DNA from: Bacteroidales bacterium | GTDB taxonomy: Bacteria; Bacteroidota; Bacteroidia; Bacteroidales; VadinHA17 | Assembly: GCA_025455535.1 (NCBI GenBank) | Contig: JALOMM010000058.1 | Location: forward strand, 1 to 7,943 | Direction of reading: 5' to 3' | Length of the DNA stretch: 7,943 nt | In this document: in pieces, positions 1 to 6,159 of the stretch | How the letters are laid out: every line of letters starts with the position of its first letter | How positions within the stretch are numbered: position 1 is the stretch's first letter | Translations under genes and position numbers: made by a program | Notes under the pieces: generated by a model | Seen by the model: only the letters and a program-made list of their open reading frames with translations | Told to the model about the DNA's origin: nothing | The model's database searches: none

Positions 1-255
1 CAGGAGCTATACTATATAAATCTTCCCTCCGACAAGGGAAGCATCTCCCCTGAGTCATCCTATGCCGAAGAGGAAATCATAAAGGCTATTGACAGCCTGC
101 ATGAAGATTACCGCATGCCTTTCACAATGCACCTCGAAGGTTTCAAATATGAAGAGATTGCCGAGGAGCTCAATCTCAAGCTTGGAACGGTAAAAAGCCG
201 TATTTTCTTCGCACGCCAGAAGCTGATGAGCGTCCTCAAGGATTATAATGGTTAG
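1..255 (+). CDS. RNA polymerase sigma factor, sigma-70 family (ECF-like), C-terminal fragment
   Basis: The frame is open from the first base of the window and ends in TAG, giving the last 84 residues of a protein whose start lies outside. The visible part is the linker and region 4 of a sigma-70 factor. Residues about 24-80 contain the DSLHEDYR...F pattern that opens region 4, then the helix-turn-helix segment EGFKYEEIAEELNLKLGTVK followed by SRIFFARQKL, which contacts the -35/-33 promoter element. The spacing and the Gly-Thr-Val-Lys-Ser-Arg recognition helix are typical of ECF sigma factors, and the INLPSDKGS linker resembles Bacteroidota members. Region 2 is not visible, so the exact group and any anti-sigma partner cannot be named. 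The gene is followed at once by a terminator (278-312), so it is probably not co-transcribed with the exported protein at 395. Family assignment is confident; the regulon is unknown. Confidence 0.9.
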   Translation, partial: QELYYINLPSDKGSISPESSYAEEEIIKAIDSLHEDYRMPFTMHLEGFKYEEIAEELNLKLGTVKSRIFFARQKLMSVLKDYNG

Positions 256-277
256 GTTTGAGTTTGTAATGTAGGTT

Positions 278-312
278 TTAAGGGAGGATTACATAACGTG
301 GTCCTCCCTTAA
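278..312 (+). terminator. Hairpin terminator after the sigma factor gene
   Basis: Arms 278-288 (TTAAGGGAGGA) and 302-312 (TCCTCCCTTAA) are perfectly complementary over 11 bp. Two G-T pairs and two Watson-Crick pairs (289-292 with 298-301) extend the stem to 15 bp around a 5-nt loop. Only a short T run (CTTTTC) follows, so the terminator may be moderate in strength. The stem is nearly symmetric but has no T tract on the other strand, which fits termination of the upstream sigma gene. Confidence 0.75.
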
Positions 313-394
313 CTTTTCAGGATGGCAGACTTTTTGCAACGCAGAAGAGGCAACGTTCTGTTTTTAAATATCTTTATACAAAATTACCGTCAAA

Positions 395-1999
395 ATGAAA
401 AAGTATCTCTTCATTACCCTCTTTGCTATTACACTTTCAGCAACCACACTCTCCGCCCAGGAGAAATATCTTGAACCTGCCATCAGCCATGTCACTGTCT
501 TCAGACAGGGAGCACAGCTGTCAGGCGACCTTAAGCTGGCACTGCAGCCAGGAACAATTGATGTTATTGCCGGAGGTCTGTCACCATATATTGATCCCAA
601 CAGCATACAGGTCAGGGGCGAGGGTGACTTTATGATAACGGGTGTCACCCACCGCAACAACTATCTTGAAAGTCCTGCAGAGTCAACCGTGATAGCCGGT
701 ATCCGTGAAAAGATCGATGCCCTCACGGCTAAGATCGAGGATGAGAAGACAGCCATCGAAGTGCTTCTGGAGAAGGAGCTCTTCCTGAAATCAAACTATG
801 ATGTGGTGACCAACAAATCGACCATCACTCCTGAGCAGCTGAAGGCTCTGCTTGATATATATACCTCTAACACCGAAGCTGTCAAGACAGCCGTTCTCAA
901 GAAGAGGCGAACAATAAGAGAATATGAGAAGGAGAAACAGCAGCTTGAGAGCCAGCTGGCAGGGACGGTTGACAGGTCAAGGCTCCCGACGGGAGAGATA
1001 GTGATCACCCTCTCCGGCACGAAGGCTGTGAACGCAAAGCTTATGCTGTCATATGTCGTAATGAATGCCGGATGGTATCCTGCTTATGACATCAGGGTAA
1101 GTGACATCTCCTCTCCCGCAACGGTCATCTACAAGGCTAATGTCTGGCAGCAAAGCGGGTCGGACTGGAAGGATGTGAAAATAAGTCTTTCAAATGCGTC
1201 ACCCATGACTGCAGGGGCACTGCCGCTGCTCAATCCGTGGTTCATCAATTTCTATCAGCCGGCCCCGGTCATGATCAGGGGTTATGCAAGTGAATCCACC
1301 CCGAAGGCAGCCAAAATGGATGCTAAATCGGAAGATGCAATGTTTATGGAGGCTGAGAGTGCTCCGCTGCCCGTCACCGTAAGTGAATCGAACATCAGCT
1401 TCAGCTTCGATGTGAACATACCCCAGACCATACTGGCTGACGGGAAGCCTGAGGTTGTGGAACTTCAGAGACTCGAAGTGCCTGCAACATACAGCTATGC
1501 TGCAACACCCAAGCTTTCTTCAACAGCCTTTCTCATGGGATATATCACCGAATGGGAGAAATACAATCTTCTTCCGGGCGAGTCGAACATCTATTTCAGC
1601 AATACATTCACCGGCAAGGGTTATATAAACACAGCCGAGCTTACCGACACCCTGCCCGTCTCACTCGGTGCCGACAACAGTATAACGGTAAAGCGTGACA
1701 GGAGGGTCGACTTCACCTCAAGCAAATTTATCGGCAACAATAAAGTCGAGACCCGCTCCTTCCTTGTCTCGGTACGGAACAATAAGAGTCAGAAAGTATC
1801 TGTCAGACTCCGTGATCAGATACCCCTGTCGCAAAACAGCAGCATCATTGTTGAGCCCGCTGAACTCTCCGGCGGAAGCCTCAATACGGTCACCGGCGAG
1901 GTGACGTGGGATCTCACCGTTGAGCCCCGCGAGACCAGGGAGATCATCCTTACCTATACTGTAAAGTACCCGAAAAACCAGAAGGTATTGCTTGAATAA
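395..1999 (+). CDS. Exported DUF4140/DUF4139 domain protein (mucoidy inhibitor MuiA family)
   Basis: The 534-residue product begins with a Sec signal peptide: MKK, a hydrophobic core, and a likely cut after Ala21 leaving an N-terminal Gln, as is common in Bacteroidota. Residues about 30-95 match the DUF4140 pattern (HVTVFRQGAQLSG, then a Gly/Pro turn and PNSIQVRG). Residues about 100-190 are rich in Glu, Lys and Leu and look like a coiled coil. The rest is DUF4139, recognisable from NAGWYPAYDIRV near residue 225, the GSDWKDVKISLSNASP segment near 255, and a C-terminal beta-rich end (VTWDLTVEPRETREIILTY). Length is usual for the family. No lipobox Cys is present, so the protein is probably periplasmic. 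The biochemical role is unknown; the MuiA name comes from a mucoidy phenotype and does not define activity. The ATG has an A-rich leader without a clear Shine-Dalgarno. TATCTTTA at 369-376 resembles a Bacteroidota -7 box, but no TTG lies at the right distance. The gene is flanked by terminators on both sides, so it is probably monocistronic. Confidence 0.9.
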   Translation: MKKYLFITLFAITLSATTLSAQEKYLEPAISHVTVFRQGAQLSGDLKLALQPGTIDVIAGGLSPYIDPNSIQVRGEGDFMITGVTHRNNYLESPAESTVIAGIREKIDALTAKIEDEKTAIEVLLEKELFLKSNYDVVTNKSTITPEQLKALLDIYTSNTEAVKTAVLKKRRTIREYEKEKQQLESQLAGTVDRSRLPTGEIVITLSGTKAVNAKLMLSYVVMNAGWYPAYDIRVSDISSPATVIYKANVWQQSGSDWKDVKISLSNASPMTAGALPLLNPWFINFYQPAPVMIRGYASESTPKAAKMDAKSEDAMFMEAESAPLPVTVSESNISFSFDVNIPQTILADGKPEVVELQRLEVPATYSYAATPKLSSTAFLMGYITEWEKYNLLPGESNIYFSNTFTGKGYINTAELTDTLPVSLGADNSITVKRDRRVDFTSSKFIGNNKVETRSFLVSVRNNKSQKVSVRLRDQIPLSQNSSIIVEPAELSGGSLNTVTGEVTWDLTVEPRETREIILTYTVKYPKNQKVLLE

Positions 2000-2024
2000 C
2001 AACCACTTGCAGAGTATCAACATA

Positions 2025-2061
2025 AAGGGTTATTAACAGCTGTTAATAACCCTTATTTTTT
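2025..2061 (+). terminator. Perfect-palindrome terminator after the MuiA-family gene
   Basis: Arms 2025-2039 (AAGGGTTATTAACAG) and 2040-2054 (CTGTTAATAACCCTT) are exact reverse complements with no spacer, forming a long stem once the central bases open as a loop. The sequence TATTTTTTATTATTAT follows directly, a good U tract on the plus strand. The stop codon of the preceding gene is 25 nt upstream. This is a strong intrinsic terminator. Confidence 0.9.
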
Positions 2062-2154
2062 ATTATTATAGTCCTAATATTCAATATCTTAATGCTGTTG
2101 ATAACCATGTGCGTTTTTTGTTACTCCATTTATGGAATTATTAGCCCTGAAAAC

Positions 2155-2185
2155 TTGACATCGGAGGTTTCAAGTATTATATTTG
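2155..2185 (+). promoter_or_regulatory. Near-consensus Bacteroidota promoter driving the structured RNA
   Basis: TTGACA at 2155-2160 supplies the -33 TTG. TATATTTG at 2178-2185 matches the TAnnTTTG -7 element of the primary Bacteroidota sigma factor at every fixed position. The 20-nt spacing from TTG to TA is within the usual range. Transcription should start about 2191-2194. The element sits in AT-rich DNA just upstream of an abrupt rise in GC content, and no start codon with a substantial frame follows. It is the best-matching promoter in the window together with the rimP promoter. Confidence 0.8.
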
Positions 2186-2191
2186 TAAAAC

Positions 2192-2790
2192 CATGTGAGC
2201 GATAAAGGGTCGCTCTGAGGTAAGAAGGTTCTTTCGAATGGTTTAATTATCACTCTGAAATTACATCAGACGTCAGAGTCTCACGCTGAAGGATCACGGT
2301 CCTGAAGCGTCCGTCACAGGTGCAGGCTGAGAGGCCTTCCCATCCTGGCGGTCTGTCGGAGCAATCTTCAAGAGGTGTAACAGCCTGGAGAAGAAAGCAA
2401 CACAAACGCAGTGCCCAAAGCTAATACGGCAGCGCAAGTGTCCGCACAGAGAGAGGGTCATCATGCCATCCAGACCGGCGAGGACAGGATGAAGATGATC
2501 CGGGCATGACAGCAGCTATCCCTTCGGGGAATGTCAGGCCTCAGGGGTTCATGGCCCCGCGCTTCATTCAACGCTACGTAAAACCGCAAGGCGAAGAAAG
2601 AGCTGAGATGAAGCACCGGAACGGGAAACCGGCAGTACGCCGCAAGGCTGACATCGACAGGTCCCGGAAAGGCAGGAGCAAATAGTGATGAACCGGCTAC
2701 AATAACCGTAGCATGGCGACAGTGACGGTCATGGCTGTCACACGTCGGAATGGGAACTAATACGTACAGTATGGTTCCCATTCGTGTTTT
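2192..2790 (+). ncRNA. Putative large structured non-coding RNA (~600 nt), family not recognised
   Basis: The interval is bounded by a consensus promoter (2155-2185) and a strong terminator (2741-2790), and no plus-strand frame inside it looks like a known protein. Many complementary segments nest without conflict. Local hairpins include 2197-2202/2210-2215 and 2252-2258/2273-2279. The pair 2283-2287/2306-2310 continues through a GA/GA internal loop into 2290-2293/2300-2303. The pair 2365-2369/2390-2394 continues through a 3x3 loop into 2373-2375/2384-2386. A UUCG-capped stem lies at 2519-2530, GCAA-capped stems at 2584-2591 and 2639-2648, and further pairs at 2561-2567/2608-2614 and 2696-2700/2708-2712. 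Two distant segments form 7+7 bp (2341-2347 and 2349-2355 with 2471-2477 and 2485-2491), and 2331-2336/2537-2542 close around them. UUCG and GNRA loops and tandem G-A loops are hallmarks of structured RNA. I see no RNase P, tmRNA, 6S or group II domain V signature. The ends are inferred and the function is unknown. A decayed intron-like element remains possible. Confidence 0.6.
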
Positions 2791-2791
2791 A
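2741..2791 (+). terminator. Strong terminator at the 3' end of the structured RNA
   Basis: GAATGGGAAC (2748-2757) pairs perfectly with GTTCCCATTC (2774-2783). ATAC/GTAT (2760-2763/2769-2772) extends the stem inward around a GTACA loop, and CAC/GTG (2741-2743/2784-2786) can close the base. TTTTATA follows from 2787. No protein gene precedes it on this strand for over 700 nt, so it ends the predicted RNA. It faces the lpxA terminator with only about 16 nt between them. Confidence 0.85.
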
Positions 2792-2806
2792 TACCCCTGC
2801 CATAAC

Positions 2807-2829
2807 AAAAAAAAGGGGCTTATCGCCCC
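2807..2829 (-). terminator. Terminator of the lipid A cluster, overlapping the lpxA stop codon
   Basis: Read on the minus strand, GGGGC (2829-2825) pairs with GCCCC (2819-2815) around the loop GATAA (2824-2820), followed by eight T (2814-2807). The TAA in the loop is the stop codon of lpxA, so the last sense codon of lpxA begins in the loop and the 5' arm lies within the coding sequence. This is a compact, classical intrinsic terminator for the minus-strand operon. Confidence 0.85.
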
Positions 2830-3593
2830 CTGATTACTCCCCTCGGAGATTCCTTTATGAACTTAAGTATGTAGTCTCTTTCTGCCGTCGGGGCAAAAGT
2901 AGCCTCTATATACTCAATGGCCTGCGACCCGTTCTTGCCCATATTGTAATAGGCCCTGTATATCTCATGGAGCTCGCTTATCTTCTCCTTGCTGAACCCC
3001 CTGCGCTCCAGCCCCACGCTGTTTATCCCCATATATGACATCGGCTCCCTGTCAGCCTTGATGAAGGGGGGCACATCAAGCCTCACCTTCGAGCCCCCTC
3101 CTACCATTGCGTGAGCACCGACGCGGGCAAACTGGTGAGCCATGACCCCGCCTCCGAGGATAGCCCAGTCGCCTATCTCCACCTCACCGGCAACACCTGA
3201 ATAGCTGACCATGATGACATGATCGCCGATAATTGAATCATGCGCCACATGGGTATAAGCCATCAACAGACAGTGGCTCCCGATAACGGTCTTACCCTTG
3301 GCACTGGTACCCCTGTTGAGCGTTGCAAACTCCCTGACAGTGGAGTGATCACCAATCTCCAGCGTCGTCTCTTCACCCATGAACTTCAGATCCTGCGGTA
3401 TCGCAGATACTGACGCGCCGTTGAATATGCGGCAGTTCCTGCCGATACGTGCTCCGTCATAAATGACTGCACCGGAACCTATCCACGTTCCGTCACCAAT
3501 GATGACGTCGCCATGAATACAGGCAAAAGGTTCAATAACCACTCCGATGCCAAGCTTTGCATGCGGATCAATATAAGCTAAAGGTGATTTCAT
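2820..3593 (-). CDS. lpxA: Acyl-[ACP]--UDP-N-acetylglucosamine O-acyltransferase LpxA
   Basis: LpxA transfers a 3-hydroxyacyl chain from ACP to the 3-OH of UDP-GlcNAc, the first step of lipid A synthesis, in the cytoplasm. The 257-residue product has the usual family length. Residues about 5-185 are left-handed parallel beta-helix hexapeptide repeats (patterns such as VIIGDGTWIGSGAVI, with I/V at every sixth position). The catalytic His is His118 in the THVAHD motif, and NRGT (93-96), HQF (153-155) and GAHAMVGG (159-166) are all conserved. Gly166 aligns by motif with the acyl-chain ruler Gly173 of E. coli LpxA, which suggests a pocket open to long chains. The C-terminal helical part starts at RRGF (197-200). 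The ATG lies only 6 nt after the lpxC-fabZ stop, so the two are co-transcribed and probably translationally coupled. A terminator overlaps the stop codon, making this the last gene of the cluster. Confidence 0.97.
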   Translation of the reverse strand: MKSPLAYIDPHAKLGIGVVIEPFACIHGDVIIGDGTWIGSGAVIYDGARIGRNCRIFNGASVSAIPQDLKFMGEETTLEIGDHSTVREFATLNRGTSAKGKTVIGSHCLLMAYTHVAHDSIIGDHVIMVSYSGVAGEVEIGDWAILGGGVMAHQFARVGAHAMVGGGSKVRLDVPPFIKADREPMSYMGINSVGLERRGFSKEKISELHEIYRAYYNMGKNGSQAIEYIEATFAPTAERDYILKFIKESPRGVIRGR

Positions 3594-3599
3594 ATTTTG

Positions 3600-4994
3600 C
3601 TATTTATTCTTTACTACCTGAGCTGTCATCTCCCCCTCAGCCACAATCTTCTCGCCGACAAATGCCTGACAGTACATGATCACTATGCCTCTCCTTATGG
3701 GCTCAGTGAGATCACTCCTGACAATTATTGTATCTCCGGGTATTACCTTATGCTTGAACTTCAGCTTGTCAATCTTCAGGAAGTAAGTCGAATACTTTTC
3801 CGGCTCATCAACGTTGCTGAGCACAAGTATCCCTCCCACCTGCGCCATGGTCTCAACCAGGAGAACGCCCGGGAAGACATGCTCCTGCGGAAAGTGACCC
3901 TGGAAGAAGGCCTCATTGTATGTTGTGTTCTTCATCCCGATGATATGACTTTCGGTCAGCTCAAGTATACGGTCAACCATCAGGAACGGAAAACGGTGAG
4001 GCAGCAGCTTCTTCACCTGCTCAATATCCATGACCGAGGGCTTGGTTGTGTCAAGAAGAGGTATCTCCTTCTTTGTGGCCTGCCTCTTTATCTGCTGGCG
4101 TATCAGTCGTGCCATCCTGGTGTTGGCATAGTGACCCGGACGTGTGGCAACTACCTTGCCCTTGACGGGCTGGCCCACAAGGGCGAGATCGCCTATCAGG
4201 TCAAGGAGCTTGTGCCTTGCAGGCTCATTAGGGTACCGCAGTTTGGTGTTGTTAAGGATGCCTGCATGATGTTCGGTAATACCAGGCTTATTGAACATTT
4301 TGGCTATGCGGTCTATCTCCTCCTGCTCCACCTCCCGTTCAAGTATCACGATGGCGTTCTCAAGGTCACCCCCCTTGATGAGCCCCATCCTGAACAGGGG
4401 CTCAAGCTCATGGAAGAAGACAAAGGTGCGGCTGCGGCATACCTCCTTCTCGAAATCTTCAATATTGTCGAGTATGGCATACTGGTTGCCCAGTATCTTT
4501 GAATTATAGTCTATAAGTACATGTGCGCTGAAATGGTCATCCGGATAGATGATAAGGTCTACCCCATGCTCCTCGTCCGCGAAGGTGATCTTTTCCTTTA
4601 TTACATAAAAATTGCGCTCCTCCTTTAGCTCGACGATGCCTGCCTCTTTTATCGCCTCGACGAACATGAATGAGCTTCCGCCCATAATAGGAGCCTCGGG
4701 AGCGTTGATTTCTATAAGTGCATTGTCGATGCGAAGACCGGCAAAAGCAGCCAGCACGTGTTCAATGGTTGCAACCGACGCTTCTCCCTGTACCAGTGTG
4801 GTGCCTCTTGACGTCTCGGTCACATTATCGGCTACGGCATCTATCAGTGGCCTTCCCGGAAGATCGGTGCGGCAGAATTTATAACCGTGGTTCGCCGGCG
4901 CAGGTTTGAAGGTAACGGTGACATCTATCCCGGTATGAAGTCCTTTCCCGTTGAGAGTCACATCCTTAGCCAGCGTCCTTTGTTTCTCACTCAT
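3600..4994 (-). CDS. lpxC/fabZ: Bifunctional UDP-3-O-acyl-N-acetylglucosamine deacetylase LpxC / 3-hydroxyacyl-ACP dehydratase FabZ
   Basis: Two enzymes are joined in one 464-residue chain. The LpxC half (about 1-300) removes the acetyl group from UDP-3-O-acyl-GlcNAc, the committed step of lipid A synthesis. Its Zn ligands are visible: His79 in the EHVLAA motif, His261 and Asp265 in HKLLDLIGD, with the catalytic His288 in RPGHYANT. GLHTG (18-22) and SRTF (188-191) are also conserved. A linker of about 20 residues leads to FabZ (about 320-464), which dehydrates 3-hydroxyacyl-ACP in fatty acid elongation. It carries HRFPFLMVDR (333-342), catalytic His367 in GHFP, and Glu381 in VETMAQ. The fusion is known from Bacteroidota. 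I chose the ATG at 4994. A GTG three codons upstream (5003) would give 467 residues, but the ATG places GLHTG at the normal distance and leaves a short leader after the promoter at 5018-5049. All catalytic residues are intact in both halves. Confidence 0.97.
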   Translation of the reverse strand: MSEKQRTLAKDVTLNGKGLHTGIDVTVTFKPAPANHGYKFCRTDLPGRPLIDAVADNVTETSRGTTLVQGEASVATIEHVLAAFAGLRIDNALIEINAPEAPIMGGSSFMFVEAIKEAGIVELKEERNFYVIKEKITFADEEHGVDLIIYPDDHFSAHVLIDYNSKILGNQYAILDNIEDFEKEVCRSRTFVFFHELEPLFRMGLIKGGDLENAIVILEREVEQEEIDRIAKMFNKPGITEHHAGILNNTKLRYPNEPARHKLLDLIGDLALVGQPVKGKVVATRPGHYANTRMARLIRQQIKRQATKKEIPLLDTTKPSVMDIEQVKKLLPHRFPFLMVDRILELTESHIIGMKNTTYNEAFFQGHFPQEHVFPGVLLVETMAQVGGILVLSNVDEPEKYSTYFLKIDKLKFKHKVIPGDTIIVRSDLTEPIRRGIVIMYCQAFVGEKIVAEGEMTAQVVKNK

Positions 4995-5017
4995 AATTGT
5001 CACATTAAATTACGGTG

Positions 5018-5049
5018 CAAATAAATATAAAATTTTCCGAACGTCCCAA
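5018..5049 (-). promoter_or_regulatory. Candidate promoter between lpxD and lpxC-fabZ
   Basis: On the minus strand, TTG (5049-5047) is followed after 21 nt by TTTATTTG (5025-5018), one mismatch from TAnnTTTG. Transcription would start near 5010, about 16 nt before the ATG at 4994. The 104-nt gap between lpxD and lpxC-fabZ is by far the largest in the cluster and is AT-rich here, which also suggests a regulatory region. It would let lpxC-fabZ-lpxA be expressed separately from lpxD. Confidence 0.5.
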
Positions 5050-5107
5050 CAGAAAACCCTACATCTGCGTGATGTTCAAATAATTTCCTTTGGAACGCGG
5101 TGGGGAA

Positions 5108-6148
5108 CTATTTGCTTTTTAATGATTCAACCAGCTTCCCGAGTTCATCAACTTTCCTCCCGAGTTCAGGCAGCTTCCGGAAGTAGACAAGGCTCTTCAT
5201 GTATTGCTTGCTCTCAAAAGCCGGGTATCCGAACAGGACACTGTTTTCTTCGGTAACCGATCCCATGATCCCTGACTGTGCCCCGATCTTTGTTCCGTCG
5301 GCTATTGTCAGATGTCCCGATATCCCCACCTGTCCGCCAATCATGCAATTCTTACCCACCTTTGACGAGCCCGCCACGCCGCACTGCGCAGCCATGACGG
5401 TGTTCTCCCCGATTTCCACATTATGACCAACCTGCAGCAGGTTGTCAAGTTTCACTCCCTGCCTTATGATGGTTGATCCCATCGTTGCGCGGTCAACGCA
5501 GGTGTTTGCCCCTATCTCCACGTGATCTTCCAGTATAACATTTCCTACCTGTGGTATCTTCATATAGCTGGCATCCGTTACCGGGGCAAAGCCGAACCCG
5601 TCAGCCCCTATGACCGCTCCGGCATGCAGAATGCAGTCGTTGCCGATCAAACACTTACGGTAGATCTTTACTCCAGGATGGAGGGTGCAGCTCTTGCCGA
5701 TTGTGACGCTGTCACCAACGAATACATGGGGGTACAGGCTGCAACCGTCTCCTATCACAGCGTTATCTGACACATATGCATAAGCCCCGATATACACATC
5801 GCTGCCAATGACTGCCCCCGGCTCTATTACCGCGGTGGGGTGAATACCTTTCTTCGGCCTGGTCTGAGACTGCTCGTATATTGCCAGAAGCTGCGCCAGT
5901 GCCTGGTACGGATCCGCAACCCTGATGAGCGTCGTCCTGATCTCCTTTGAAGGGCTGAAGTCGTTTCTTACCAGCACGGCCGACGACCCGGTAGTATATA
6001 TATAAGGTTCATATTTGGGATTGGCCAGGAAAGAGAGTGCCCCTTCATGACCCTCCTCGATCTTTGCGATAGTATTCAGTTTCGTCTCCGGATCACCGTC
6101 TACGGTCCCTTTCAGCAGCTGGGCCACCATTGAAGCTGTAAATTCCAT
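5108..6148 (-). CDS. lpxD: UDP-3-O-(3-hydroxyacyl)glucosamine N-acyltransferase LpxD
   Basis: LpxD adds the N-linked 3-hydroxyacyl chain to UDP-3-O-acyl-glucosamine, the step after LpxC. The 346-residue product has the normal family length. The N-terminal uridine-binding domain (about 1-100) shows the family pattern KIEEGHEGALSFLANPKY (29-46). Residues about 100-310 are hexapeptide repeats of a left-handed beta-helix, with GADGFGFAP (181-189) and the segment ending CVDRATMG (217-224). The catalytic His is His242 in LLQVGHNVEIG. The last 30 residues form the charged helical tail typical of the trimeric enzyme. The ATG at 6148 lies 11 nt after the stop of the HD-domain gene, so these two are almost certainly one transcript. 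The paralogy with LpxA is only at the level of the shared repeat fold; the GADGFGF motif and N-terminal domain settle the identity. Confidence 0.97.
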   Translation of the reverse strand: MEFTASMVAQLLKGTVDGDPETKLNTIAKIEEGHEGALSFLANPKYEPYIYTTGSSAVLVRNDFSPSKEIRTTLIRVADPYQALAQLLAIYEQSQTRPKKGIHPTAVIEPGAVIGSDVYIGAYAYVSDNAVIGDGCSLYPHVFVGDSVTIGKSCTLHPGVKIYRKCLIGNDCILHAGAVIGADGFGFAPVTDASYMKIPQVGNVILEDHVEIGANTCVDRATMGSTIIRQGVKLDNLLQVGHNVEIGENTVMAAQCGVAGSSKVGKNCMIGGQVGISGHLTIADGTKIGAQSGIMGSVTEENSVLFGYPAFESKQYMKSLVYFRKLPELGRKVDELGKLVESLKSK

Positions 6149-6159
6149 ATATATTTAAT

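Noticed and set aside
369..376. TATCTTTA as the promoter of the MuiA-family gene
   Set aside because: It resembles a -7 box, but no TTG stands 19-21 nt upstream (the nearest is at 334-336, too far), so it is mentioned only in the gene entry.
2192..2790. RNase P RNA, tmRNA or group II intron as the identity of the structured RNA
   Set aside because: The near-universal RNase P core (GAGGAAAGTCC) is absent. No tRNA-like ends or CCA are seen for tmRNA. No GTGYG start or domain V is found; the 2748-2783 hairpin looks superficially like domain V but lacks its AGC triad and bulge and is followed by a T run. A degenerate intron cannot be fully excluded.
2461..2808. A 115-codon minus-strand frame across the structured RNA and its terminator
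   Set aside because: It crosses both the RNA terminator and the poly-A/T run of the lpxA terminator, has no recognisable domain, and would be read as an extension beyond the end of the lipid A operon.
2820..3593. lpxA and lpxD as duplicated copies of one gene
   Set aside because: Both have hexapeptide repeats, but LpxD has the uridine-binding N-terminal domain and GADGFGF motif while LpxA has the THVAHD/HQF motifs and its own C-terminal helices. They are distinct enzymes of the pathway.
3597..4502. A 301-codon open frame on the plus strand
   Set aside because: It lies antisense within lpxC-fabZ, whose catalytic residues are intact in both domains. The antisense translation matches no family I know and is rich in Leu, His and Tyr, as expected for a shadow of this gene.
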